From contig NZ_FWFU01000004.1 of the NCBI RefSeq assembly GCF_900172255.1, forward strand, positions 62,001 through 126,000: a stretch of DNA of 64,000 bases, given 5' to 3'. The notes beneath the pieces were generated by a model. That model had not been told where the DNA came from. It saw nothing but the letters and a program-made list of their open reading frames with translations, and ran no database searches. Each line of letters begins with the position of its first letter. The first letter of the stretch is position 1. The position numbers and the translations under genes are program-made. Of this stretch, positions 29,660 to 38,360 are shown one piece after another. This DNA comes from Roseovarius halotolerans (GTDB lineage Bacteria > Pseudomonadota > Alphaproteobacteria > Rhodobacterales > Rhodobacteraceae).

Positions 29660-30724
29660 ATGTATAACCCTGCTTCGCCCCGCGACCCGGTCCTTCGCGC
29701 CGCGGCCTTTTTCGTGATCGTCACTCTCGGCTTCGCCATTCTCAGGACCGGCGGCGACATTCTTGCGCCGATGGTGCTGGGGTTGGTGACCGGCGTGATC
29801 CTCGCGCCCGTGACCGATTTCCTTGAACGCATCGGCCTGCCGCGCGGGCTTTCGGCGGCGGCGGTTTTGGTGCTGGGGGTGATGGCGATCGCATCGCTGG
29901 TCTTTCTGGCCGAACCGCTGATCTGGCGCATCGCCGAGGAACTCCCGCGCATCAAGTTTGAGCTTCGCTCGCTGGTCAACGAATTCCGCGGCCTGGTCCA
30001 GGGCCTCGCCGAAATGAACCGCGAAGTCGAAGAGGCGCTCGGCGCAAGCTCGCAGGATGGAGAGGCGGACGATGCCCCGGCCATGCCCGGCTTTACGCAG
30101 GCGCTGTTCCTCGCCCCCCTGATTCTCACCCAGATCCTGATCTTCGGCGGCGTGCTGTTCTTCTTCCTGCTGACGCGCAAGGGGATCTACAGCTGGCTCG
30201 CGCGCTTCATCGGCGACCGGGCGGATACCGAAATCCTCCTGCAACGCTTCACCCAGGCCGAACGGCTGGTGTCGCGCTATTTCCTCACCATCACGGTGAT
30301 CAACGCAGCGCTCGGCACCGCGCTCGCCGGGGCTCTGGCGCTGATCGGGCTGCCGGGGCCGTTCATCTGGGGCCTGACGGCGGCGCTCGCGAATTTCATC
30401 CTCTACATGGGGCCGATGATGGTGACGGGCGGCCTCCTGATCGCGGGACTGGTGGCCTTCGACGGGCTCATGACATTCCTGCCGGCCGTGATCTTCCTCA
30501 GCCTCAACATGATCGAGGCACAATTCGCGACGCCCGCCTTTCTGGGCCGGCATATCTCGGTCAATCCCTTGCTCATCTTCGTGTCACTGGTGGTCTGGCT
30601 CTGGTTGTGGGGGCCGATCGGCGGGATCATCGCCATCCCGGTATTGGTGATCGCGCTGGTGATGCTCAACATCTTCGAACCGGCCTCGGACGACGACCAG
30701 GACAGCGACCGCACCGCGCGTTAA
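29660..30724 (+). CDS. AI-2E family (PerM-like) transporter
   Basis: 354-aa polytopic membrane protein with about eight helices: a pair near the N-terminus (15-35, 38-60), one near 65-85, then a cluster from 150 to the C-terminus. A soluble helical insertion (about 90-145) is typical of the AI-2E exporter/UPF0118 family. No Shine-Dalgarno is visible and the EcfG -10 ends 8 nt before the ATG. The substrate is unknown. Its TAA stop shares bases with the stop of the convergent PLD gene. Confidence 0.88.
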   Translation: MYNPASPRDPVLRAAAFFVIVTLGFAILRTGGDILAPMVLGLVTGVILAPVTDFLERIGLPRGLSAAAVLVLGVMAIASLVFLAEPLIWRIAEELPRIKFELRSLVNEFRGLVQGLAEMNREVEEALGASSQDGEADDAPAMPGFTQALFLAPLILTQILIFGGVLFFFLLTRKGIYSWLARFIGDRADTEILLQRFTQAERLVSRYFLTITVINAALGTALAGALALIGLPGPFIWGLTAALANFILYMGPMMVTGGLLIAGLVAFDGLMTFLPAVIFLSLNMIEAQFATPAFLGRHISVNPLLIFVSLVVWLWLWGPIGGIIAIPVLVIALVMLNIFEPASDDDQDSDRTAR

Positions 30725-32313
30725 ACCATCTCCTCTGGAATGCCCGGCACCGGGGCGGCGATCTCTCGCGCCGCACCGGATTCGTAGCTCACGAGGAAGC
30801 CGCGCCTGACATGCGGCGGCGAGGCACTGTTGAACTCGACCAGTTGCCGCCAGTTGTCAAAGGCTGTCTCGGGGTCAAGATACTCCGCCCCGGCATCCTC
30901 TGGCAGCCAATGGCCCATCACCCTGCGGCGCAGCTCGCCGATCTGCTCGGGTCGCGTCAGGTGCAGCCCCGCCTCGCTGTCCCAGCGCAGGCTGCGCCCG
31001 TTGAGATTGGCCGAGGACACGATCGCCTCGCTGTCATCGAAGATCGACACTTTTGAATGCACATAGATCAGCGGCGCGTGCTTGAGCGTATCGCGCTCCT
31101 CGCTCTCGCGGCTGCGGCTCTGCACCGGCGAGGCGATCAACAGGCGATCCGGCCCGAACGCCGCCTTCAGGCGGTCGATACAGCGCAATTGCAGGTGCTC
31201 CCCGAACCGCGCATCCAGCCCTCGGCTGCTCGCAAAGGCCACGTCATCGGGCGCGGCGGGCAGCACCACGATCAGCCGCAGATCCGGACAGCGGCGCGCC
31301 CGCCGCGCCAGCGCGCGGGCCAGCGGCAGATGCCTCAGGAACTGGGTTTCAAGGTAGATCAACCGACTGGCCCCGCGCACGCCCGTCATGTGCTGGTCCT
31401 CGATCTCGCGCAGGATCGTGCGCGGCGCGACCCGCATCACCGTCCCCGGACAGACCCGCGAGAGAGTGCGCAGGAAACCGTTGGCGGCGGGCTTCGGCGG
31501 AGACGCCACATCGGCGACATTTTCGAGAAACCCGTCCAGATGCGCCTGCGCCGCCGCGGCCACCGGCCCGGTCGCCATGAGCTGGATATCATGCCACGTA
31601 TGGCGCGCCGCGCGGTCATGGCTCTTGGTGTCGAACCGCCGCTCATTCAGGTCGAGCCCGCCGATATAGACCTTGCTGCGATCGAACACCGCCAGCTTCT
31701 GATGATGCGTCGCCGGGGTCAAATCGACCAGCCGCGTGCGAAACGTCAGCTCGCCGTTCTCGTCCACCTCGCAGATACCGCGCAGGCGCGGCGTTTCTTG
31801 CCGGAACCGCTCGCGCTGCGCCAGGGTCATGTCGCGCCATGACTGCGCCAGCGCATTGAGCTTGCGCCGGACCAGCGGATAGAACAGCAGCCTCGGCACC
31901 ATTCCGGTGCGCCCGCTATGCAACGCCACCACGAATGACAGCCGCACATCGGCGCGGCACAACTCGCGCACCGTCGCGATCTGGCGCTGCGTGCGCCACG
32001 CCTTCTGGTGGAGGTCGGGCGCCGCCACCGGATCGAAATCCGACACCACCAGCCGGATCGCCACACCGCGCTCAAGCGTGTGGATGAACAGATCGAACCA
32101 GGTCTCGCCCAGCGCCCGCGCCTCCTTCGAGCGCAGCCGCGTCGACAGGTCGAAAATACGGAAGCTGGCCGAAATCTCCTCGCGCGCCGCCAGAAAGGCC
32201 CGCTCCAGCGCCGGATAGGCCTCTTGCGCGGTCACCAGCACGTCAAGCCCGGCAATCGCCTCGCCGCCGTCCGTTCCGTCGGCTGCATCATCTGGATCGA
32301 GGCCTGCTGTCAT
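30721..32313 (-). CDS. Phospholipase D-like protein with two HKD motifs
   Basis: 530-aa phospholipase D/cardiolipin synthase superfamily member. Two HxKxxxxD motifs are present: HQKLAVFD (about residue 216) and HSKVSIFD (about residue 417), the latter followed by SSANLNGRSL. There are no clear membrane helices, unlike classical Cls, so it may be a soluble or peripheral phosphatidyltransferase or phospholipase. A GGGAGA site lies 11 nt before the ATG. A terminator hairpin lies upstream in the same direction, so expression may depend on its read-through or on an unseen promoter. Confidence 0.86.
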   Translation of the reverse strand: MTAGLDPDDAADGTDGGEAIAGLDVLVTAQEAYPALERAFLAAREEISASFRIFDLSTRLRSKEARALGETWFDLFIHTLERGVAIRLVVSDFDPVAAPDLHQKAWRTQRQIATVRELCRADVRLSFVVALHSGRTGMVPRLLFYPLVRRKLNALAQSWRDMTLAQRERFRQETPRLRGICEVDENGELTFRTRLVDLTPATHHQKLAVFDRSKVYIGGLDLNERRFDTKSHDRAARHTWHDIQLMATGPVAAAAQAHLDGFLENVADVASPPKPAANGFLRTLSRVCPGTVMRVAPRTILREIEDQHMTGVRGASRLIYLETQFLRHLPLARALARRARRCPDLRLIVVLPAAPDDVAFASSRGLDARFGEHLQLRCIDRLKAAFGPDRLLIASPVQSRSRESEERDTLKHAPLIYVHSKVSIFDDSEAIVSSANLNGRSLRWDSEAGLHLTRPEQIGELRRRVMGHWLPEDAGAEYLDPETAFDNWRQLVEFNSASPPHVRRGFLVSYESGAAREIAAPVPGIPEEMV

Positions 32314-32384
32314 GGCTTCGCTGGTCTCCCTGCTGGGGCGTGGCGATCCACCCGCTCTGCAATCGAAATCCGCCGACGCCCCTT

Positions 32385-32416
32385 AAAAAAGCCCCCGCCA
32401 TGTTTCAGACGGGGGC
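32385..32416 (-). terminator. Rho-independent terminator of the candidate sRNA
   Basis: Minus strand 7-bp stem GCCCCCG/CGGGGGC (32416-32410 with 32397-32391), 12-nt loop, followed by six T residues (32390-32385). It is a classic intrinsic terminator. Confidence 0.88.
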
Positions 32417-32515
32417 AGGCACCCGAGGGACAGTTGGGGTGCGATTGGGCCCGCCTGCACTTGGGATGTGGCAGGGCCCGGAAGAGGCAGCGAAAGCATC
32501 GAACGCTGGCTTCAT
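32385..32515 (-). ncRNA. Candidate EcfG-dependent small RNA (about 130 nt)
   Basis: Between an exact EcfG promoter and an intrinsic terminator lies a region of about 130 nt with no gene on this strand. Its RNA folds into four consecutive hairpins: CAGCG/CGCUG (32508-32488), a 6+3 bp stem (32479-32447) with loop CACAUCCCAAGU, GCACCC/GGGUGC (32442-32419) with loop CAACUGUCCCUC, and the terminator. Exposed UCCC/CCUCUUCC stretches could pair with Shine-Dalgarno sequences, as in GsrN-type stress sRNAs (analogy only). A 36-codon ORF (32515-32405) fits inside, but it is Pro-rich, lacks a transcribed ribosome site and ends within the terminator, so a coding role is less likely. Confidence 0.65.
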
Positions 32516-32521
32516 CCTCTC

Positions 32522-32546
32522 AACGCCCGGGCGGGCGACCGGTTCC
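32522..32546 (-). promoter_or_regulatory. EcfG promoter of the candidate sRNA
   Basis: Minus strand GGAAC (32546-32542), 16-bp spacer, CGTT (32525-32522), starting 31 bp beyond the stop of the PLDc_N gene. Predicted start is near 32515. Confidence 0.8.
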
Positions 32547-32576
32547 CTTGCCGCGCGATTTTTTTCTCGCCGCGCC

Positions 32577-32762
32577 TCAGGCCGCTGCCGAGCGCGGCCC
32601 GGCGATCAGCCAGATCAGGAAGCCAAGCAATGGCAGGAGCAGGATCAACAGGACCCAAAGCACCTTCTTTCCTGTCGACGCCGCCGAACCGACCACCGAC
32701 ACGATGGCCCAGATATCCAGGATCAGAATGATGATCCCGCCGATTCCACTGATCTCAAGCAT
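32577..32762 (-). CDS. PLDc_N domain small membrane protein
   Basis: 61-aa protein of two membrane helices (about 5-27 and 35-55). The pattern GKKVLWVLLILLLPLLG and the WLIAGPR end are characteristic of the phospholipase D N-terminal (PLDc_N) domain, here as a free-standing protein. AAGGAG sits 9 nt before the ATG. The separate PLD protein encoded downstream on the same strand lacks this membrane part, so the two may work together (inference). Confidence 0.86.
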   Translation of the reverse strand: MLEISGIGGIIILILDIWAIVSVVGSAASTGKKVLWVLLILLLPLLGFLIWLIAGPRSAAA

Positions 32763-32773
32763 GGTGCTACTCC

Positions 32774-32831
32774 TTCTTGTTTCCGACCATCCGCATCGCT
32801 CGTTCTTGTTTCCGACCATCCGCATCGCTCG
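32774..32831. repeat. 29-bp perfect tandem duplication in the PLDc_N leader
   Basis: Two identical 29-bp units (32774-32802 and 32803-32831), beginning TTCTTGTTTCCGACC. They lie between the EcfG promoter and the ribosome site of the PLDc_N gene, lengthening its 5' leader to about 120 nt. Confidence 0.95.
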
Positions 32832-32890
32832 GCGCGACTGCGGACATGGCCCGCGCCGCCGCACCACAATGCTCGGGCCCGCGCATGAAG

Positions 32891-32915
32891 AACGCTTCCC
32901 GCCTCTCAGAGTTCC
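32891..32915 (-). promoter_or_regulatory. EcfG promoter of the PLDc_N gene
   Basis: Minus strand GGAAC (32915-32911), 16-bp spacer, CGTT (32894-32891). The predicted start near 32883 gives a leader of about 120 nt containing the tandem duplication. Confidence 0.8.
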
Positions 32916-33032
32916 GCAGTAAATTTCACGGTTTTTTCGTGAACCGAAGAAACCTTTCGCCGCTCGCAATGTTGATAGGTCACGACGCCGCGAACCGCGG
33001 TGCCGACAAGACACTTGCACAGGAGACTGAAC

Positions 33033-33653
33033 ATGAAACGCATTCTCGCAACGACGGCAATCGTCGCACTGGCCGCGTCTCCGGTTCTTGCTCAATCGGA
33101 GAGCACCGACAAAGAGACCACCGACCAGACCCAGATCGAGGGCACGGCCGACAGCAACGCAACCGCGACCGAAGAGTCCGCGACCGGCACAGCCGATACC
33201 GGCTCCACCGACATGGACGCAGCCGACAGCGGTACTGCCGATAGCGGCTCCGCCGACATGGGCACGGCCGATACCGGCGCGGCTGACGCGGACACCTCCG
33301 ACAGCGCGATGGACACCACCGAGACCGACATGACAGAAGGCTCGATGGATGCCAGCGAACTGACAGCCGATGACCGTGCCGCCCTTACCGCCGAGGATCT
33401 GGAAGGCCTTGCCGTTCACGGTCCCACGGGCGAAAGCCTGGGCGAAATCGCGGATCTCGTGGTCAGCGACGACGGTGAAATCACCAAGGTCGTGATCGAC
33501 GTCGGCGGCTTCCTCGGCATCGGTGAAAAACCCGTCGCCGTGGAGTTCAGCGAGGTCACCTTCAGCCGTGGAGAGACCGAGGATGCGCTGCATGCCTCGA
33601 CCTCCCTCAGCGAGGAAGAGCTCGAGAACATGGAAGCTTGGGAAGCAAGCTAA
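33033..33653 (+). CDS. Secreted PRC-barrel protein with Asp/Ser/Thr/Ala repeat region
   Basis: 206-aa protein. A signal peptide (about 1-20, ending VLAQS) is followed by a low-complexity acidic stretch (about 22-110) of repeated short units such as ADSGTADSGSAD, then a PRC-barrel domain (about 125-195, with GESLGEIADLVVSDDGEITKVVI). AGGAGA precedes the ATG. PRC-barrel proteins of this type are often stress-induced, though no EcfG element is visible here. Confidence 0.87.
   Translation: MKRILATTAIVALAASPVLAQSESTDKETTDQTQIEGTADSNATATEESATGTADTGSTDMDAADSGTADSGSADMGTADTGAADADTSDSAMDTTETDMTEGSMDASELTADDRAALTAEDLEGLAVHGPTGESLGEIADLVVSDDGEITKVVIDVGGFLGIGEKPVAVEFSEVTFSRGETEDALHASTSLSEEELENMEAWEAS
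33090..33360 (+). repeat. Low-complexity coding repeat in the PRC-barrel gene
   Basis: Degenerate 9-18 bp repeats encoding short Asp/Ser/Thr/Ala units. This is likely an unstructured linker whose length could vary between strains. Confidence 0.6.
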
Positions 33654-33679
33654 CGCCCCGGCGACCCCTCGACAAATCT

Positions 33680-33712
33680 ACGCCCCCGCATTCACCTGCG
33701 GGGGCGTTTTTC
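33680..33712 (+). terminator. Terminator of the PRC-barrel gene
   Basis: Perfect 11-bp stem (33680-33690 with 33697-33707), 6-nt loop, then a T-run. It is 27 bp after the stop codon. Confidence 0.88.
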
Positions 33713-33725
33713 GTTTTGCCGCTTG

Positions 33726-33772
33726 ATCTGGCCGGAAATACCTCGGGGGGTCCGGGGGCTGGCCCCCCGGCC
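33726..33772. repeat. Dispersed intergenic palindromic repeat, copy 1
   Basis: Sequence of about 47 bp with core AAATACCTCGGGGGGTCC followed by a G-run and CTGGCCCCCCGGCC. It is near-identical to 58169-58216. The G-run and C-run can form a strong hairpin. It lies between convergent gene ends, just after a terminator. Confidence 0.85.
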
Positions 33773-33796
33773 CTCGCCCGCGAAACTCCAGGCCGC

Positions 33797-34825
33797 TCAT
33801 TTCCCGAACAGACTGGTCTGCCCCTGCGCATTGGGCGCGGCCATGCCCAGGTGGTGCCACCCCCCCTGCGCCAGCATCCGCCCGCGCGGCGTGCGCTGGA
33901 TCAGCCCCTGTTGCAGCAGGAACGGCTCGATCACCTCTTCCAGCGCATCGCGGCTCTCGCTCAGCGCCGCGCTCAGCGTCTCGATGCCCACCGGCCCGCC
34001 CTGGTAGGCTTCGGCGATCAGGCGCAGGTAACGCCGGTCCGCGCCGTCCAACCCCAGATGATCCACCCCCAGCCGGGTCAGCGCATTGTCGGCCAGGGCG
34101 CGGGTGATGCGCCCGTCGCCCTCGACCACGGCGAAGTCCACCACCCGGCGCAGCAAGCGCCCGGCGATACGCGGCGTGCCGCGCGCCCGGCGCGCGATCT
34201 CGCGCGCGCCCTCGTCCTCGGCGGGGGCCTTCATCAGCGTGGCGTTGCGGGTGACGATCTCGTGCAGCTCGTCCTCGGTATAGAATTGCAGCCGCGTCGG
34301 GATGCCGAACCGGTCGCGCAGGGGCGTGGTCAGCAGGCCCAGCCGCGTCGTCGCCCCGACCAGCGTGAAGGGCTGCAACTCGATGCGCACCGTGCGCGCC
34401 GCCGGCCCCTCGCCGATCACGAGGTCCAGCTCGAAATCCTCCATCGCCGGATACAGCACCTCTTCCACCGCCGGATTCAGCCGGTGAATCTCGTCGATGA
34501 ACAGCACGTCGTTTCGTTCGAGATTGGTCAGGATCGCGGCCAGGTCGCCCGCCTTCGCAAGGACCGGCCCCGATGTCATCCGGAACCCCACCCCCAATTC
34601 GCGCGACATGATCTGAGCCAGCGTCGTCTTGCCCAGACCGGGCGGCCCGTGAAACAGCGTGTGATCCATCGCCTCGCCGCGCTGGCGCGCCGACTGGATG
34701 AAGACGCGCAGATTGGCGCGCGCTTCGGCCTGGCCGATGAACTCGCTCAACGCCTGCGGGCGCAGGCTGCGATCGCCATCCTCGGGCAGCGGGTCGGGGC
34801 GCAGCGTGGGATCCGGGCTTTCCAT
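33797..34825 (-). CDS. ruvB: Holliday junction branch migration ATPase RuvB
   Basis: 342-aa AAA+ motor. Walker [13 protein letters not shown] is near residue 60, Walker [11 protein letters not shown] near 108, and a C-terminal winged helix follows ([13 protein letters not shown]). With RuvA it drives branch migration during recombinational repair. It starts 3 bp after the ruvA stop. The run is ruvC-ruvA-ruvB. Confidence 0.97.
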   Translation of the reverse strand: MESPDPTLRPDPLPEDGDRSLRPQALSEFIGQAEARANLRVFIQSARQRGEAMDHTLFHGPPGLGKTTLAQIMSRELGVGFRMTSGPVLAKAGDLAAILTNLERNDVLFIDEIHRLNPAVEEVLYPAMEDFELDLVIGEGPAARTVRIELQPFTLVGATTRLGLLTTPLRDRFGIPTRLQFYTEDELHEIVTRNATLMKAPAEDEGAREIARRARGTPRIAGRLLRRVVDFAVVEGDGRITRALADNALTRLGVDHLGLDGADRRYLRLIAEAYQGGPVGIETLSAALSESRDALEEVIEPFLLQQGLIQRTPRGRMLAQGGWHHLGMAAPNAQGQTSLFGK

Positions 34826-34828
34826 GAT

Positions 34829-35511
34829 CTACCCTTTCGGCGCCAGCAGCTTGAGCGCAGCGCGGATCATCGCGGCGGTTTCGGCCTGCGGATCGTCGCC
34901 CGCCGCCTGCGCCACGGCACCCGCCGCCTCGCCCGGCGCATAGCCCAGATTGGTCAGCGCCGACAGCGCCTCGGCCTGCGCGTCCGAACGCGGGCGCGCC
35001 GCTTTGGGCGCGGGTGCACTGGCCGCCTCGATCACCTCGCCGTCGTCATCCGGCGCGGCGGCGGACGGCGCAGGAGATGCCTGCGGCGCGGCGGCCATAC
35101 CCATCGCCATCACCTCGGGCACCTTGTCCTTCAATTCGTTGACCACGCGCTGCGCGGTCTTGGGGCCGATCCCCTTCGCGGCCTTCACCGCATTCCAGTC
35201 GCCCAGCGCAATCGCGCGCCCCACGCCATCCGGGCCAAGCGCGCCCAGAATGGCCAGCGACGCCTTGGCGCCCACGCCCTGCACGCTCATCAGCAGGCGA
35301 TGCCATTCCTTTTCCAGAAGCGTCGGAAAGCCGTAAAGCTGCATCAGGTCATCGCGCACCAGCAGATCGGTATAAAGCGCCACATGCTCGCCCGCCCCCG
35401 GCAGCGCGCGCAGCGTGCGCTCAGAACAATAGACAAGGTAGCCCACGCCGCGCACATCGATCAGAACGTGATCGCCCGCGGCATAATCGATCCGCCCCGC
35501 AACGCGCCCGA

Positions 35512-35515
<4 letters not shown>
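34829..35515 (-). CDS. ruvA: Holliday junction DNA-binding protein RuvA
   Basis: 228-aa protein with an N-terminal OB fold (MIGRVAGRI start), two helix-hairpin-helix motifs ([14 protein letters not shown] and [14 protein letters not shown]) and a C-terminal RuvB-binding domain after an Ala/Pro-rich linker. Its ATG overlaps the ruvC stop by 3 bp. Confidence 0.97.
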
Positions 35516-36556
<1,041 letters not shown>

Positions 36557-36721
36557 CAACACCGGCTTGCGCGCGCCTGCCGGAACGGCCCGCGAACCGA
36601 CCCATGCAAAAGACGCATAAGGATTATGCAGAAATGGTCGCTTGTCAGCGCCATATGCCTGCCATACGTGCAGTTTCAGAAAACAGACACACGCATATAC
36701 GCCGTATTGAGGATCAAGATC

Positions 36722-36913
36722 ATGGCCGTCATCACATCCAACCGCTCGCATGTTTCGGGTTTCCGGGGCTTTTTCGCACCCTTCGTCGCAGCCGTCATCG
36801 CCTGGAACGACCAGCGCGCAACCCGTGCCGCACTGTCGCAACTCAGCGACCGCGAACTTGACGATATCGGGCTGAGCCGCGGCGAAATCGACCATGTGTC
36901 GCGCAGCCTCTGA
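36722..36913 (+). CDS. DUF1127 small protein
   Basis: 63-aa protein ending in the DUF1127 motif LSDRELDDIGLSRGEID, preceded by an Arg/Trp helical segment. Small DUF1127 proteins in alphaproteobacteria affect RNA turnover and phosphate or carbon metabolism. The ATG at 36722 is the usual start of the family, although the frame is open upstream. It is followed by a strong terminator. Confidence 0.85.
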   Translation: MAVITSNRSHVSGFRGFFAPFVAAVIAWNDQRATRAALSQLSDRELDDIGLSRGEIDHVSRSL

Positions 36914-36938
36914 AACGAAAGACCACCACTCAAGAGAA

Positions 36939-36974
36939 AGCCCCGCGTCAGGTCACCTGCGCGGGGCTTTTTCG
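36939..36974. terminator. Bidirectional terminator between DUF1127 and a hypothetical gene
   Basis: Perfect 9-bp GC stem (36939-36947 with 36960-36968) plus an inner CAGGT/ACCTG pairing, and a T-run on the plus side. Confidence 0.88.
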
Positions 36975-36996
36975 TTCTGGTTGATCCGTTGGGAAT

Positions 36997-37341
36997 TCAG
37001 CGGAAGTAGGGGCGCATCTTGGCGGCGGCCCATTGCGTCGCCGGGTCCGGCTGCATGATGAAGGCGCCGGCCTGTTCGACCATCGTGCCATCCTGCAGCG
37101 CCGCGATGCGCTCGCTATAGGTTTCAAGACCCAGATGCGCCACGATCACCGACTTGAAGAAGACGAAGCCGATCGCCACCAGCGCCAGACCGCGTGGAGA
37201 GAGGCTCAGCCTGCGCCGCTTGGGGCGGAACACGATCAACCCGTCGCGTGTGATCTGACCGACATAGCCGCGTTGCAGCTTTTCATGCTTGGCCGAAAGG
37301 CGGCTTATGCGCTCATCAAAATCTCTGAAGACATCCGACAT
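36997..37341 (-). CDS. Conserved hypothetical single-helix membrane protein
   Basis: 114-aa protein. A charged N-terminal helical part with RPKRRR (about 40) is followed by one membrane helix (about 50-68) and a C-terminal periplasmic segment. I do not recognise the family. It is convergent with DUF1127 and lies 111 bp upstream of, and on the same strand as, no other gene that overlaps it; prmA is transcribed toward it. Confidence 0.7.
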   Translation of the reverse strand: MSDVFRDFDERISRLSAKHEKLQRGYVGQITRDGLIVFRPKRRRLSLSPRGLALVAIGFVFFKSVIVAHLGLETYSERIAALQDGTMVEQAGAFIMQPDPATQWAAAKMRPYFR

Positions 37342-37452
37342 GGCAATTTCCCACCGGGGGTGGGCCTCGAATATAATGATCGGTTAACGTAGATGCGAAT
37401 TACAGCCATACTATGGCAGATGCCACAATTCGGCCAAATTCATTCAACGATT

Positions 37453-38337
37453 TCAGCTGTTTCGCTGCAGCGTTGTCGTCGTCCAGTCGCCAATCTCTTC
37501 GCGATATTCAAGACTGTTTCCCGCCCGGCGATAAACCTCGATCAGCTCATCCGCCTGCTCATTCAGAATCCCCGAGAGAATCAGTCGCCCCCCCGGCGCC
37601 AATAGCCCCGTCAGGTCGCCCGCCATGTCGATTAGCGGCCCCTTCAGGATATTGGCGAAGATCAGGTCAAAGGGCGCAGCGGCTGCGATTTCGGGATGAT
37701 CCACGCCAGTGGCCTCGATGCAGCGCACGCGCCCGTCCAGCCCATTGGCGGTCACATTCGCCTTCGCGACCTCGACCGCAACCTCGTCGATATCGCTGGC
37801 CAGCACGCTGTGCAGGGTCTCACGCGGCCAGACCCTTGCCGCGCCCATCGCCAGAACCGCGGTGCCGCAACCCACATCGATCACCGAACGCGCGCCCAAA
37901 CCCTGCTCCGCCAGCCGGTCCAGCGCCCGCAGACACCCCTGCGTCGTGCCGTGATGCCCGGTGCCAAAGGCCATCGCCGCCTCGATCAGCAACGGCTCTG
38001 CGCCAGCGGGCAGCTTGTCGGCGTCATGACTGCCATAGACGAAAAACCGCCCCGCCTCGACCGGCACCAGTTCGCGCCGCACCTTGGCGACCCAATCCAT
38101 CTCGGGCAGTTCCGACACCGCAAAGGGGCGCGCCCCGTGCATCGCCGCCAACAGCTCGAGCCCCGCACGGTCGGGCGCCTCATCGAAATAGCCGCCCACC
38201 TCCCAGCGCCCCGCGCCGTCCTCGATCTCGAAGATGCCAACACCCGTGGGCGCGGGCTCCAGCGTCTCGAGATCGGCGGCAAGCGCCTCGGCGGCGTCCT
38301 GGCCTGCAAGGGTGGTGAGCGCGGTAAAGGTGGTCAT
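37453..38337 (-). CDS. prmA: Ribosomal protein L11 methyltransferase PrmA
   Basis: 294-aa SAM methyltransferase. The central AFGTGHHGTTQGCLRALD and the SAM motif VIDVGCGTAVLAMGA (about 150-165), followed by FANILKGPL, are PrmA hallmarks. It trimethylates ribosomal protein L11. It starts 23 bp after the MFS gene stop on the same strand. Confidence 0.95.
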   Translation of the reverse strand: MTTFTALTTLAGQDAAEALAADLETLEPAPTGVGIFEIEDGAGRWEVGGYFDEAPDRAGLELLAAMHGARPFAVSELPEMDWVAKVRRELVPVEAGRFFVYGSHDADKLPAGAEPLLIEAAMAFGTGHHGTTQGCLRALDRLAEQGLGARSVIDVGCGTAVLAMGAARVWPRETLHSVLASDIDEVAVEVAKANVTANGLDGRVRCIEATGVDHPEIAAAAPFDLIFANILKGPLIDMAGDLTGLLAPGGRLILSGILNEQADELIEVYRRAGNSLEYREEIGDWTTTTLQRNS

Positions 38338-38360
38338 GGACGTATCCGTTCAGCTTTGGG

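Noticed and set aside
32405-32515. A 36-codon ORF within the candidate sRNA
   Set aside because: The composition is Pro-rich, the ribosome-like GAGAGG lies before the predicted transcription start, and the stop falls inside the terminator. Kept as an alternative but not called as a gene.
36582-36610. EcfG promoter before the DUF1127 gene
   Set aside because: GGAAC at 36582-36586 is followed by CATG or ATGC at the -10 position, not CGTT.
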